Source: an uncultured Flavobacteriaceae bacterium
GTDB lineage: Bacteria > Bacteroidota > Bacteroidia > Flavobacteriales > Flavobacteriaceae
Length of the DNA: 13,603 nt
Assembly: GCA_937901915.1 (NCBI GenBank)
Contig: CALGUD010000155.1
Span: 1-13,603, forward strand
Reading direction: 5' to 3'
Shown: one piece after another, positions 4,572-13,174 of the stretch
Position numbering within the stretch: the stretch's first letter is position 1
Layout: the number at the start of each line of letters is the position of its first letter
Program-made: the position numbers and the translations under genes
Notes under the pieces: model-generated
What the model saw: the letters and a program-made list of their open reading frames with translations, nothing else
Told to the model about the DNA's origin: nothing
Databases searched by the model: none

Positions 4572-5543
4572 ATGTTCCCATTAAGACGAAACAGAAGACT
4601 CCGGGCCAACGAATCAATCCGCTCTTTGGTTAGAGAAACGTATATAACTCCCAATGACTTTCTGGTGCCACTTTTTGTAGTTGAAGGTAAAAATATAAAA
4701 GAAGAAATAGCTTCTATGCCCAATTATTTCCGTTATAGTCTCGATAACCTTGAAAAAGAAGTAAAAGAACTTTGGAAATTAGGGTTAAAAGGAGTTTTGT
4801 TGTTTGTGAAGGTTCCGGATAACTTAAAAGATAACAAAGGCACAGAAGCTGTTAACCCTGATGGCCTCATGCAACGCGCTGTAAAAACTGTGAAAAATGC
4901 AGTTCCTGATATGCTGGTCATGACCGATGTGGCTTTGGATCCCTATTCCTCTTACGGACATGATGGAATTGTGGAAAACGGGAAAATATTGAATGATGAA
5001 ACATCGGCTGTATTGGCAAGAATGAGTCTGTCACATGCACTGGCCGGTGCGGATTTTGTAGCACCCAGTGATATGATGGACGGAAGAATTTTAACAATCC
5101 GTCAGGCTTTAGATAATGATGGATTTATAAACACCGGAATTATGAGTTACAGCGCCAAATATGCTTCGGCGTTTTATGGCCCTTTTCGCGATGCCTTAGA
5201 TTCCGCACCTGGTTTTGGGGATAAAAAAACATATCAAATGGATTTTGCCAACAGGCATGAAGCCATTAAAGAAACCCAAATGGATATTGATGAAGGGGCA
5301 GACATTGTAATGGTAAAGCCCGGTTTATGTTATCTGGATATTGTGCGGGATATTAAAAATGTTGTTAATGTGCCCGTTGCCGTTTACCAGGTAAGTGGAG
5401 AATATGCAATGATCAAAGCTGCTGCCGAAAAAGGCTGGTTGAACCATGATGCGGTGATTTTAGAACAAACCATCGCCATTAAAAGAGCTGGGGCAGATAT
5501 CATTGCCAGCTATTTTGCTAAGGACATTGTTAAACTTTTGTAA
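4572..5543 (+). CDS. hemB: Delta-aminolevulinic acid dehydratase (porphobilinogen synthase)
   Basis: Condenses two 5-aminolevulinate molecules to porphobilinogen in cytosolic tetrapyrrole (heme) synthesis. It is 323 residues from ATG 4572, the normal family length, with the typical N-terminus MFPLRRNRRLRANESIRSLV. A longer reading frame from 4392 would run through a terminator and the promoter, so I rejected it. The two active-site lysines are visible in MSYSAKYASAFYGPFR (K196) and VMVKPGLCYLDI (K249, Schiff base). The metal segment reads DVALDPYSSYGHDG with Asp and no Cys triad, which marks the Mg-dependent rather than the Zn-dependent class. C-terminal AVYQVSGEYAMIKAAAEKGW is standard. It is a single gene with its own probable promoter. 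Confidence 0.97.
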   Translation: MFPLRRNRRLRANESIRSLVRETYITPNDFLVPLFVVEGKNIKEEIASMPNYFRYSLDNLEKEVKELWKLGLKGVLLFVKVPDNLKDNKGTEAVNPDGLMQRAVKTVKNAVPDMLVMTDVALDPYSSYGHDGIVENGKILNDETSAVLARMSLSHALAGADFVAPSDMMDGRILTIRQALDNDGFINTGIMSYSAKYASAFYGPFRDALDSAPGFGDKKTYQMDFANRHEAIKETQMDIDEGADIVMVKPGLCYLDIVRDIKNVVNVPVAVYQVSGEYAMIKAAAEKGWLNHDAVILEQTIAIKRAGADIIASYFAKDIVKLL

Positions 5544-5627
5544 TTAATACATAACATCGTCTAAGCACCTCTTCTAAGATAGGTTCTGATGTGAAACATA
5601 ACAGAAGATAAAAAATAAAACCATAAT

Positions 5628-5993
5628 ATGGTAAGCAGGGAGAGATTTTATCAGGCATTCGGAGAACTACTATATGTGGTAGCCATGAAGGATGGCCTTA
5701 TTAAAAAAGAAGAAGCAAAAGTACTTGAAGAGATACTGGAAGAACACCCAATGGGAAAAGAAATAAAGTGGTCTTTTGACTATGAAAAAGATCGTGGCGG
5801 TTCAGTTGAAGATCTTTATAAAAAAGTATTGGAAGTATATAAAGATAATGGCCCGGATGAAGAATACAGCTTTATAATTTATGCGCTGGAAAAAGTCTCC
5901 GAAGCAAGTGCTGGAAATAACGGAGAAAAGGAACTCATTAATAACTTTTCAAGGGAACTGCTTCAAAAATTTAAGAAAGATATTCTTAAATAA
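5628..5993 (+). CDS. Small helical TerB-like protein (121 aa)
   Basis: A 121-residue, strongly charged, all-helical protein starting ATG 5628. The opening MVSRERFYQAFGELLYVVAM, then KDGLIKKEEAKVLEEILEEH resembles the TerB/tellurite-resistance-like fold, in which an acidic helix pair follows a short D-G-x-I loop. No signal peptide or membrane segment. It stands between hemB (84 bp upstream) and the CNNM membrane protein (32 bp downstream), so it may share a transcript with the latter. Fold assignment is by pattern only; function unknown. A reading frame from 5881 in another phase overlaps both this gene and the next one and is a shadow. Confidence 0.75.
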   Translation: MVSRERFYQAFGELLYVVAMKDGLIKKEEAKVLEEILEEHPMGKEIKWSFDYEKDRGGSVEDLYKKVLEVYKDNGPDEEYSFIIYALEKVSEASAGNNGEKELINNFSRELLQKFKKDILK

Positions 5994-6025
5994 TTTCCTT
6001 AATTTTAATGTAAATTTATTTCTTT

Positions 6026-7141
6026 ATGACATTGCTAATAATTTATGCAGTAATTTCTATATTTTTCTCTTTTTTATGTTCCATATTAGAAGCGGTTTTC
6101 CTGAGTATACCACCTACCTTTATTAATTTAAAAAAACAGGAAGGAAAAAAATATGCATCTACTTTGGAAACATTAAAAAATGATGTGGATCAACCTCTAA
6201 TTGCTATACTAACCTTTAATACTGTAGCTCATACCGTAGGTGCTATCTTAGTAGGGGTGGAAGCTGAAAAGTTGCCTTATAAAGTTGAAATTTTGGGCAT
6301 GAACATGGTAGGGATTGTTTCTACAGTCATGACGCTTCTCATTCTAATTACATCAGAAATTATTCCAAAAACCATAGGGGCCACTTATTGGAAAAATCTT
6401 GCAAATTTTACAGCGAAGGGCCTTAAAATTCTTATTTTTCCTTTAAAATGGACAGGGATTTTATGGGTTTTAAGGTTTACTACGAAAATTATAGGAAAAA
6501 ATGCTCATGGCTCTGTTTTTAGCAGGGAAGATTTTAGTGCCATGGCAGAAATTGGCCTCAAAGAAGGTGTTTTTCTTGAATCTGAGTCATTGGTTATAAG
6601 AAATTTGTTGAGATTTAACGAAGTACTGGCCCGTGATATTATGACCCCTAGATCAGTAATGCATACTGCATCAGAAGATAGTACCATAGAATCATTTGTA
6701 AAAAAAAATGCAAGACGCCCGTTCTCCAGGATCCCGGTTTACAAAGATAAACCCGATAATATTACAGGTTTTGTATTAAAAGATCAAATTTTAGAAGAAA
6801 TTATAGAGGGAAATGGCAATAAAATGCTCTCTGAAATTAAAAGAGACATTCTTGTTACAAAAAGAGACCTTCCCATACCTAAACTTTTTGAAAAATTCAT
6901 AGCACAAAGAGAACACATTGCCCTTGTTGTAGACGAATATGGCACAGTAAGCGGTTTAGTAACATCAGAAGATGTAATAGAAACACTGCTCGGATTAGAA
7001 ATAATGGATGAAAGTGATAGTGTTCCGGATCTTCAGCAATTGGCACGTAAAAGCTGGGAAGCAAGAGCAAAAAGCTTTGGAATACTCGACAAGGAGTTCG
7101 AAAAAAAGAACAAACCAGAAGAAAATGAAAAAGAAGAGTGA
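6026..7141 (+). CDS. CNNM/DUF21 – CBS-pair membrane protein (hemolysin-like, CorC/CorB type)
   Basis: 371 residues. The DUF21 transmembrane domain occupies ~1–155 with several hydrophobic helices and the conserved SEIIPKTIGA motif (~110–119). A cytosolic CBS pair follows at ~197–325, recognised by LARDIMTPRSVM, RPFSRIPVY and LVVDEYGTVSGLVTSEDVIETLLG. Family members in this group are linked to Mg/divalent cation transport or efflux. The C-terminal CorC_HlyC domain found in longer relatives (~430 aa) is absent; instead a short charged tail (KKNKPEENEKEE) follows. Its TGA overlaps the GTG start of the next gene by 4 nt, indicating translational coupling. Confidence 0.9.
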   Translation: MTLLIIYAVISIFFSFLCSILEAVFLSIPPTFINLKKQEGKKYASTLETLKNDVDQPLIAILTFNTVAHTVGAILVGVEAEKLPYKVEILGMNMVGIVSTVMTLLILITSEIIPKTIGATYWKNLANFTAKGLKILIFPLKWTGILWVLRFTTKIIGKNAHGSVFSREDFSAMAEIGLKEGVFLESESLVIRNLLRFNEVLARDIMTPRSVMHTASEDSTIESFVKKNARRPFSRIPVYKDKPDNITGFVLKDQILEEIIEGNGNKMLSEIKRDILVTKRDLPIPKLFEKFIAQREHIALVVDEYGTVSGLVTSEDVIETLLGLEIMDESDSVPDLQQLARKSWEARAKSFGILDKEFEKKNKPEENEKEE

Positions 7142-7614
7142 TTGAAGAGGCCTATATAAAAACTCCTCTTGGAATTGCCAGAATTACAGGTGATGAAAAC
7201 GGAATTTCATCGGTTTCCGTACTGGATTCTGACGAAAAAGAATCCGATATAATACCCGAAGTTTTACAGGATTGTGTTTATCAGTTGCAGGAATATTTTA
7301 GTGGCAAAAGACAAAAATTCAGCTTAACATTAAATGCCGAGGGTACGGATTTTCAGAAAAAAGTATGGGATTTACTCGTTGAGATCCCTTTTGGAAAAAC
7401 CACTTCATATCTCGAACTTTCCAGGAAATTGGGAGATGAAAAAGCCATCCGGGCAGTAGCCTCAGCAAACGGTAAAAACCCTTTGTGGATTATTGTTCCC
7501 TGCCACCGCGTTATAGGAAGTAATGGATCACTTACTGGCTATGCCGGAGGCTTGTGGCGTAAAAAATGGTTACTGGACCATGAAAATCCTCCTGCACAAC
7601 AATCTCTTTTTTAA
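7138..7614 (+). CDS. ogt: Methylated-DNA–[protein]-cysteine S-methyltransferase
   Basis: 158 residues; direct-reversal repair that moves a methyl or alkyl group from O6-alkylguanine in DNA to its own cysteine, a suicide reaction. The active site PCHRVIGSNGSLTGYAGG is intact (C122), preceded by the DNA-binding wing FGKTTSYLELS and RAVASANGKNP with the finger arginine (R105) and hinge Asn. The short N-terminal domain is typical of the Ogt class. GTG 7138 overlaps the preceding TGA (GTGA), which fixes the start. The symbol ogt is used for the class; whether it matches E. coli Ogt specifically is not shown here. 76 bp separate it from the next gene. Confidence 0.93.
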   Translation: MIEEAYIKTPLGIARITGDENGISSVSVLDSDEKESDIIPEVLQDCVYQLQEYFSGKRQKFSLTLNAEGTDFQKKVWDLLVEIPFGKTTSYLELSRKLGDEKAIRAVASANGKNPLWIIVPCHRVIGSNGSLTGYAGGLWRKKWLLDHENPPAQQSLF

Positions 7615-7690
7615 ATCAGAAATTTCTTATATTAGTAAAATTCATAAAAGCTGTTTTTTATAATCTGTTAGTTTAATAAGTACACACACT

Positions 7691-8848
7691 ATGAAGTTCC
7701 TCAAGAAATTTATTAAATGGTTTCTTATTGTTTTTACCTTACTCATAGCCTTCCTGTACATTTTTGATTATGATTATTTGATAAAAGCCGTGAGAACAGT
7801 ATATCTGCAAGGCCATATTACAGCATTTCTTGATGATTATAAAGAATTTGACAACAGGATTATAGAAAAAGGAAATTCCATAGATAAATGGCCGGAACAT
7901 AAAGCCTACAATAAAATTGAACCTACTGAAGAGCTTAATAATCTTCATGACAAATACAATACCGTTGCATTTCTCATAATTAAAAATGACAGTATCTGGC
8001 ATGAAAAATATTATGACGGATTTAATAAAGATTCTAAATCCAACTCCTTTTCCATGGCAAAAACTATGGTTTCCTCTTTACTGGGGCGTGCCATAATGGA
8101 TGGTGATATTAAAAGTTTAAACCAGCCTGTAGCCGATTTTTTCCCTGAATTTTCCGATAAACTGGGTTCTAAACTAACCGTTGGGGACCTTTCATCTATG
8201 TCCAGCGGTTTAAACTGGGACGAAAATTATTATTCCCCTTTTTCTATTACAACCAGGGCCTATTTTGATGATGATTTAAGAACTATGATGTTAAACTTAA
8301 AAGTAGTTAACGAACCGGGCACATCTCTTGAATACCTGAGCGGGAATACTCAATTACTGGGGATGGTTATAGAAAAGGCAACCGGGAAAACATTATCCGA
8401 AAATCTTTCTGAAAAATTCTGGAAACCTTTAGGTTGTGAAAACCCGGCCTTATGGCAACTAGATAGTGAAGAAGGTGGCCTGGAAAAAGCCTATTGCTGT
8501 ATTGCCAGTAATGCACGGGATTTTGCCCGTTTTGGCAGATTGTACAAATGCAAAGGATACTGGAATGGCAAAAAACTTTTAGAACCTGAGTTTGTAGAAT
8601 TATCTACCCGCCCGAGGTTTCAGGAAACTCCATACTACGGATATGGATTGTGGCTGAGCCAACATAAGGACAAAGACATTTATTATTTACGTGGCCATCT
8701 GGGACAGTATGTGATTGTTATTCCTGAAGATGACCTCATTATTGTTAGGTTGGGAGAAGGGACCCATATAGTTGGTGTAAAAGCACATGGCTCGGATTTA
8801 TTTGGATATATTGATGAAACTTATAAAATGTTAGCTCATGCTCAATAA
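7691..8848 (+). CDS. Membrane-anchored serine hydrolase, beta-lactamase (class C) fold
   Basis: 385 residues with an N-terminal membrane anchor (KKFIKWFLIVFTLLIAFLYIF, residues ~5–25). The serine-hydrolase motifs are present: S-x-x-K in SMAKTMVSSL (S121, K124), Y-x-S/N in EYLSGNTQLLG (Y215), and the third-strand H-x-G in RGHLGQYVIV (H336). Esterases and D-amino-peptidase-like proteins share this fold; true beta-lactamase activity is not implied. No second domain follows. The next gene begins 11 bp before this one ends, so they form an operon-like pair. Substrate unknown. Confidence 0.88.
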   Translation: MKFLKKFIKWFLIVFTLLIAFLYIFDYDYLIKAVRTVYLQGHITAFLDDYKEFDNRIIEKGNSIDKWPEHKAYNKIEPTEELNNLHDKYNTVAFLIIKNDSIWHEKYYDGFNKDSKSNSFSMAKTMVSSLLGRAIMDGDIKSLNQPVADFFPEFSDKLGSKLTVGDLSSMSSGLNWDENYYSPFSITTRAYFDDDLRTMMLNLKVVNEPGTSLEYLSGNTQLLGMVIEKATGKTLSENLSEKFWKPLGCENPALWQLDSEEGGLEKAYCCIASNARDFARFGRLYKCKGYWNGKKLLEPEFVELSTRPRFQETPYYGYGLWLSQHKDKDIYYLRGHLGQYVIVIPEDDLIIVRLGEGTHIVGVKAHGSDLFGYIDETYKMLAHAQ

Positions 8849-9551
8849 GATCTTACTGGAAAATATTCTGTTCCTGGACATAGAAACTGTTCCGGAAAAA
8901 GCAGATTTTTCTGAACTGGAGGTTGAGACAAAAGACCTCTGGGAACAAAAAACACAGTATCAGCGTAAAGAAGACTTCACACCCGAAGAGTTTTATGACA
9001 GAGCCGGTATTTGGGCGGAATTCGGTAAAATTATTTGCATCTCGGTGGGATATTTTGTTTTTAAAGGTGAAAATAGGAATTTCAGGGTGACTACTTTTCA
9101 CGGAGATGAAGTAAAAATTTTAAGAGATTTTAAATCTCTGCTCGAATCGCATTTCAGCAGGCCGGAACATTTACTTTGCGCCCATAACGGAAAAGAATTT
9201 GATTTTCCGTATATAGCCAGAAGAATGATCATTAACCGGATTGATATCCCCTTTAAACTCAACCTATTTGGAAAAAAACCATGGGAAGTAACCCACCTCG
9301 ACACTATGGAACTCTGGAAGTTTGGTGATTATAAACACTACACATCTTTAAAACTCTTAACCCATATACTCGGCATTCCATCGCCTAAAGATGATATAGA
9401 CGGAAGTATGGTTTGCAGTGTGTATTATAACGACAATAATATTGATAAAATAGTTACCTATTGTGAAAAAGATACCGTAGCAGTAGCCCAGATTTTACTT
9501 CGCTTAAGAAATGAAGAACTTTTAAATGATGAAGAGATTTTGCATGTATGA
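8838..9551 (+). CDS. PolB-like 3'-5' exonuclease, DEDDy family
   Basis: 237 residues beginning ATG 8838 inside the end of the hydrolase gene (11-bp overlap). The RNase-H-fold exonuclease motifs are in order: ExoI FLDIETVP (D14, E16), ExoII HNGKEFDFPYIARRM (D122), ExoIII YCEKDTVAV (Y208, D212), so the DEDDy set is complete. No polymerase domain follows, so this is the stand-alone predicted 3'-5' exonuclease of the polymerase B kind. Role in DNA or RNA repair/processing is inferred from the family. It is in tandem with a serine hydrolase with no obvious functional link. Confidence 0.9.
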   Translation: MLNKILLENILFLDIETVPEKADFSELEVETKDLWEQKTQYQRKEDFTPEEFYDRAGIWAEFGKIICISVGYFVFKGENRNFRVTTFHGDEVKILRDFKSLLESHFSRPEHLLCAHNGKEFDFPYIARRMIINRIDIPFKLNLFGKKPWEVTHLDTMELWKFGDYKHYTSLKLLTHILGIPSPKDDIDGSMVCSVYYNDNNIDKIVTYCEKDTVAVAQILLRLRNEELLNDEEILHV

Positions 9552-9576
9552 AGGTTTTCAAGATGAATCTATTATG

Positions 9577-9584
9577 TACCTTTG
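9577..9584 (+). promoter_or_regulatory. hflX promoter −7 box (TACCTTTG)
   Basis: TACCTTTG fits TAnnTTTG exactly, 16 bp before the hflX ATG and just past the exonuclease stop. A T-rich TTTTC (9555–9559) 17 nt upstream could serve as a weak −33 element. Confidence 0.55.
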
Positions 9585-9600
9585 TAGTTTAATTTGAAAT

Positions 9601-10812
9601 ATGCTAGAAAAGAAGACATTAGATTATGAAAAGGTAATACTGATAGGTATTATTAACCAGGCGCAGGATGAAGAAAAGTGTAAGGAGTATTTAGATGAAC
9701 TAGAATTTTTGGCATATACTGCCGGAGGCGAAGTGGTACATCGTTTTACTCAAAAAGTTGATGTTCCCAATCCTAAAACATTTATCGGTTCCGGTAAAAT
9801 GGAGGAGGTGCATACATATATGGCCGAAAACGAAATTTCAACTGTCATATTTGACGATGAACTTTCGCCGGCACAGCAAAAGAATATAGAAAAAATACTT
9901 AAAGCCAAAGTTATAGACCGTACCAGCCTTATCCTGGATATTTTTGCACAACGGGCTACAACAAGCTATGCCCGCACACAGGTTGAACTGGCTCAATATC
10001 AATATTTATTGCCAAGATTAACCGGACTCTGGACCCACCTTGAAAGACAACGTGGTGGTATTGGTATGCGGGGCCCCGGTGAAACAGAGATAGAGACAGA
10101 TAGGCGTATTGTAAGGGACCGTATAGCACTCTTAAAAGATAAGCTGCAAAAGATCGATAAACAGATGGCCACCCAACGTAGTAACAGAGGTGCTTTGATA
10201 AGAGTGGCCCTGGTAGGTTATACCAATGTGGGGAAATCTACTTTAATGAATGTGATTAGCAAGAGTGAAGTTTTTGCAGAAAATAAGTTATTTGCAACCT
10301 TAGATACAACAGTAAGGAAAGTAGTGATTGGTAATTTGCCTTTTTTACTATCAGATACCGTTGGATTTATAAGAAAACTACCCACTCAATTAGTAGAATC
10401 ATTTAAAAGTACGTTAGACGAAGTACGTGAGGCAGATTTATTGCTTCATGTAGTAGATATTTCGCATCCCACTTTCGAGGAACAAATTGAGTCAGTAAAC
10501 CAGGTGCTCGACGAGATTAAAAGTGCTGATAAACCGATCATTATGGTTTTTAATAAGATTGACAGCTATGTACATGAAACAATTGAAGATGACGACCTGG
10601 CAACCGAAAAAACCTCAAAACATTTTACTCTAAATGAATGGAAAAAAACATGGATGAGTAAAATAGGGGACAATGCAATTTTCATATCGGCTCTTAATAA
10701 AGAAAACCTGGAAGAATTTAAAAAGAAGGTATACGAAGAGGTTAGAAAAATTCATATTACCCGGTTCCCATATAACGATTTTCTCTACCCGGAATATGAA
10801 GAAGTACAATAA
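9601..10812 (+). CDS. hflX: GTPase HflX
   Basis: 403 residues; ribosome-associated GTPase that splits stalled or hibernating 70S ribosomes in other bacteria. The N-terminal HflX domain contains FIGSGKMEEV and IFDDELSPAQQKNIEK. A basic region with the family signature ERQRGGIGMRGPGETEIETD follows at ~148–167. The GTP-binding domain is complete: G1 GYTNVGKST (206–214), switch region FATLDTTVRK, G3 DTVGF (252–256), G4 NKID (318–321), G5 region ISALN. C-terminal RFPYNDFLYPEYEEVQ matches usual family length. It has its own promoter and ends in a perfect terminator, so it appears monocistronic. Confidence 0.97.
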   Translation: MLEKKTLDYEKVILIGIINQAQDEEKCKEYLDELEFLAYTAGGEVVHRFTQKVDVPNPKTFIGSGKMEEVHTYMAENEISTVIFDDELSPAQQKNIEKILKAKVIDRTSLILDIFAQRATTSYARTQVELAQYQYLLPRLTGLWTHLERQRGGIGMRGPGETEIETDRRIVRDRIALLKDKLQKIDKQMATQRSNRGALIRVALVGYTNVGKSTLMNVISKSEVFAENKLFATLDTTVRKVVIGNLPFLLSDTVGFIRKLPTQLVESFKSTLDEVREADLLLHVVDISHPTFEEQIESVNQVLDEIKSADKPIIMVFNKIDSYVHETIEDDDLATEKTSKHFTLNEWKKTWMSKIGDNAIFISALNKENLEEFKKKVYEEVRKIHITRFPYNDFLYPEYEEVQ

Positions 10813-10842
10813 AAAAGGCTCATTTGAGCCTTTTTTATTGTA
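10805..10842. terminator. Perfect bidirectional terminator between hflX and DUF3078 gene
   Basis: An 18-bp perfect inverted repeat with a 2-nt centre: TACAATAAAAAAGGCTCA at 10805–10822 pairs with 10825–10842. A-tract and T-tract arms make it work for both convergent genes. It includes the hflX stop codon. Confidence 0.92.
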
Positions 10843-10846
10843 TTTA

Positions 10847-11776
10847 TTAAAACGAATAATTTAAACCAAGTAACCAGTAGGTCTGTAATTCATTATCTAA
10901 ATTATCAAAATCTGCATCCGTCAGTTCTAAGGTGTTTATAGCATAATCCAACGCTTCCTGTTTATTATCTCTTAATCCAAATTCAAACCCTACACCTATT
11001 TTTTTCCAGAGCGTATATCCAAATGAGTTTATCCAGGTCCAGTTAGATAAATCGGAGCTTTTATAACTTTGAAAGGTAGAGAAATTGGATTTAAAGTTTA
11101 TGGCACCTATTTTCCTGGTATAGTCCGCTACAATTTTAGCCCCTGTGGAAGATTCATAAATATTGTCTTCTTTACTAAACACAAAGTTATAGTTTAATGG
11201 ATGAACCACCACCACCAAATTTGGTATTGGGGTCCATGTAGCACCAATACCTGCATCTAAATAACCAGGGTCATTAAAATTATTTAAAATGGTAGTCCTG
11301 TATTCTACCAGGGCAGAAATGGCAAATTTTTCATTTAATTTCCTTCCGTATAAGGATGAAATATTAAATACATCAGTAGCTTCCCTAAAGCTGTCATCAT
11401 CCGTCTCATCATCTTTATCGTCAAACTTAACCCAGGTAAGATTAACGTTTACTGCATTTCTCCAGAAAAACTTTTCCTCATTAAGGTTGGCAAAAGCATT
11501 CACGGTAAAACCAATATTGCCTGATGAAACATTTGGGCTTCCCTGTGAAAACCAATTATTAAAATTAGAAAAGCTCCCTCCTATGGTACCAAAGGCACCT
11601 ATTTTCCAGCCGGGTAGTGAATCAATTTTTGCCTGTATAGCATCTACTCTTTTTTGTATAGCGGCTATTGAATCTTTCTTAGCTGCTTTTTCAGATTTTA
11701 ATTCTTCAACGGATTGTGCAGATAGTATGGCAGTAACCAATCCAAAAGCGATAATAAGTAAACTTTTTTTCATCAT
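10847..11776 (-). CDS. DUF3078 outer-membrane-type protein (309 aa)
   Basis: A cleavable signal peptide (MMKKSLLIIAFGLVTAILSA, then QS) is followed by a short Lys/Glu-rich helical segment with coiled-coil look (~23–53, VEELKSEKAAKKDSIAAIQK). The rest alternates in amphipathic strands rich in Asn, Ser and aromatic residues: GWKIGAFGTIGGSFSNFNNW, FFWRNAVNVNLTW, …, ending WLLGLNYSF. A final Phe after strands is the pattern of outer-membrane beta-barrels, and the family is common in Flavobacteriia next to Suf genes. Function unknown. It is 81 bp downstream of the DUF2480 gene on the same strand. A plus-strand frame at 11289–11810 is its shadow. Confidence 0.88.
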   Translation of the reverse strand: MMKKSLLIIAFGLVTAILSAQSVEELKSEKAAKKDSIAAIQKRVDAIQAKIDSLPGWKIGAFGTIGGSFSNFNNWFSQGSPNVSSGNIGFTVNAFANLNEEKFFWRNAVNVNLTWVKFDDKDDETDDDSFREATDVFNISSLYGRKLNEKFAISALVEYRTTILNNFNDPGYLDAGIGATWTPIPNLVVVVHPLNYNFVFSKEDNIYESSTGAKIVADYTRKIGAINFKSNFSTFQSYKSSDLSNWTWINSFGYTLWKKIGVGFEFGLRDNKQEALDYAINTLELTDADFDNLDNELQTYWLLGLNYSF

Positions 11777-11857
11777 TATTTGTTATTTAGGCTTTCAAAA
11801 ATTAATTTAAGCATCTAACTATCAAAAGCAGGCATTCATAATTCAGAAAAAGGGAGG

Positions 11858-12364
11858 TTATTTTCTTTTAAACAGCGGCACTGCCGAACAAGCTTCGCCA
11901 TACATAATACTTTTAGCTACGGGCTGTAGTTTTTGAATCAGGAAAATATATGCGTTTTCAGGAACAGGTTTGTGGGAGCAGCCTTTTACAATAACAGGGA
12001 GGTCTTTAAGCCCGGAAAGATCCATGTTTTTTATAATTTCCTGGTAGAGCGAAGTTTCCAGTTGTTTTAAGTTGCCAATAATAACCTTTTTCGCATACGA
12101 AGACAAGTAGGTGGTAATAAGCATATATGCCCAGGCCGGTATAATAGCATCTGTAGAACAGTAAAGGGCTACATACGCATCTTTATACTGGTCCCAGTTA
12201 TGACTTTTGGCTTTTTCACGAAAATCCTTTTCTTTCAGGATCACCTGTTCATAAAGCCAGTCTGAAATATCAAAAAGTACCCTTTCACCATTCGGATAAT
12301 AATCCTCCAGGTCAAAAGTTACTATTTTGCTTTCTGCTACCCTGTTTTTTATTTCTTCAGGCAT
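11858..12364 (-). CDS. DUF2480 family protein (168 aa), Suf-linked
   Basis: Recognised as DUF2480 from MPEEIKNRVAES, the LEDYYPNGERVLFDISDWLY block, HNWDQYKDAYVALYCSTDAI and the C-terminal VKGCSHKPVPENAYIFLIQK. No signal peptide. It has several conserved cysteines (CST, GCSHK, EACSA), compatible with an Fe–S connection, although function is not established. It is third in the sufE–DUF59–DUF2480 cluster, 5 nt after the DUF59 stop, so presumably co-transcribed. ATG at 12364. Confidence 0.87.
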   Translation of the reverse strand: MPEEIKNRVAESKIVTFDLEDYYPNGERVLFDISDWLYEQVILKEKDFREKAKSHNWDQYKDAYVALYCSTDAIIPAWAYMLITTYLSSYAKKVIIGNLKQLETSLYQEIIKNMDLSGLKDLPVIVKGCSHKPVPENAYIFLIQKLQPVAKSIMYGEACSAVPLFKRK

Positions 12365-12369
12365 GGTCT

Positions 12370-12699
12370 TTATAATAATCCTAATTCAAGTTTTGCTTCT
12401 TCGCTCATTAGATCCTGTGTCCACGGCGGGTCAAAAGTAATTTCTACTTCAGCATCTTTTACTTCATCAATAGATTTCACCTTTTCTTCTACTTCAACAG
12501 GTAATGTTTCTGCTACGGGACAGTTTGGCGATGTTAAGGTCATCAGTATTTTTACATCATAATCTTCATTTACAAAAACATCATAGATAAGGCCCAGTTC
12601 GTATATGTCAACAGGAATTTCGGGGTCATAAATCGTTTTTAAAACCCGTACTATTTTTTCACCTAATTCTTTTGTGTCTATGGTAAGTTCTTCGCTCAT
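12370..12699 (-). CDS. DUF59/MIP18-family Fe–S assembly protein (SufT-like, 109 aa)
   Basis: A compact 109-residue DUF59 protein: IYDPEIPVDIYELGLIYDV, the conserved hyperreactive Cys in TLTSPNCPVAE (C60), and a C-terminal FDPPWTQDLMSEEAKLELGLL that marks the SUF-associated branch. It takes part in maturation or carrier steps of Fe–S cluster assembly. ATG at 12699 is 5 nt after the SufE stop, so translation is probably linked. A plain DUF59 protein, not the longer SufT with an N-terminal extension; no gene symbol is assigned. Confidence 0.92.
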   Translation of the reverse strand: MSEELTIDTKELGEKIVRVLKTIYDPEIPVDIYELGLIYDVFVNEDYDVKILMTLTSPNCPVAETLPVEVEEKVKSIDEVKDAEVEITFDPPWTQDLMSEEAKLELGLL

Positions 12700-12704
12700 A
12701 TTGT

Positions 12705-13127
12705 TTAGTTCAATTGCGTTTGATATGCTATTGCATACATTTTTAGTTGTTTAATCATATTCACCAATCCATTTGCCCGGGTTGGCGATAAATGTTCTTT
12801 TAAACCAATTTCATCAATGAAAGACGTATCTGCTTCAATAATATCCTTTGGTTTCTGATTGGAAAAAGCCCTGATTAAAATGGCTATGATCCCTTTGGTA
12901 ATAATGGCATCACTGTCTGCAGTAAATACCAATTTATCATCGGCCAGTTCAGCATGCACCCATACTTTGCTTTGGCACCCCTTAATTATATTGTCATCAG
13001 TTTTATATTTTTCATCAATGAGCGGGAGTGACTTTCCAAGCTCGATCATGTATTCATAACGCTGCATCCAATCTTCAAACATTGAAAACTCATCAACTAT
13101 ATCGTTTTGAATTTCTTTTATGGTCAT
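12705..13127 (-). CDS. sufE: SufE sulfur acceptor protein
   Basis: 140 residues; takes persulfide sulfur from a cysteine desulfurase (SufS) on its reactive cysteine and passes it to the SufBCD scaffold. The active Cys is in NIIKGCQSKVWVHAEL (C51), with FEDWMQRYEYMIELGKSLP before it, and PTRANGLVNMIKQLK near the end as usual. Length is typical of the family (~140). First gene of the operon, preceded by a TAnnTTTG-type promoter. No sufS, sufB, sufC or sufD occurs in the window; they must be elsewhere. Confidence 0.95.
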   Translation of the reverse strand: MTIKEIQNDIVDEFSMFEDWMQRYEYMIELGKSLPLIDEKYKTDDNIIKGCQSKVWVHAELADDKLVFTADSDAIITKGIIAILIRAFSNQKPKDIIEADTSFIDEIGLKEHLSPTRANGLVNMIKQLKMYAIAYQTQLN

Positions 13128-13143
13128 TCTTTGTTATTTGTTG

Positions 13144-13174
13144 CAAAAATACAATAAGAATTACTCCTTTTCAA
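13144..13174 (-). promoter_or_regulatory. sufE operon promoter
   Basis: The minus strand carries TATTTTTG (13144–13151, matching TAnnTTTG), followed by CA, with TTG at 13172–13174 spaced 20 nt upstream. It is 17 bp from the SufE ATG and overlaps the end of the upstream gene. The box fits Flavobacteria-type promoters well. Confidence 0.6.

Noticed and set aside
5881..6126. 81-codon plus-strand frame spanning the end of the TerB-like gene and the start of the CNNM gene
   Set aside because: Overlaps two well-supported genes in another phase and has no domain signal.
11289..11810. 173-codon plus-strand frame inside the DUF3078 gene
   Set aside because: Antisense shadow; the minus-strand protein has a signal peptide and family match.
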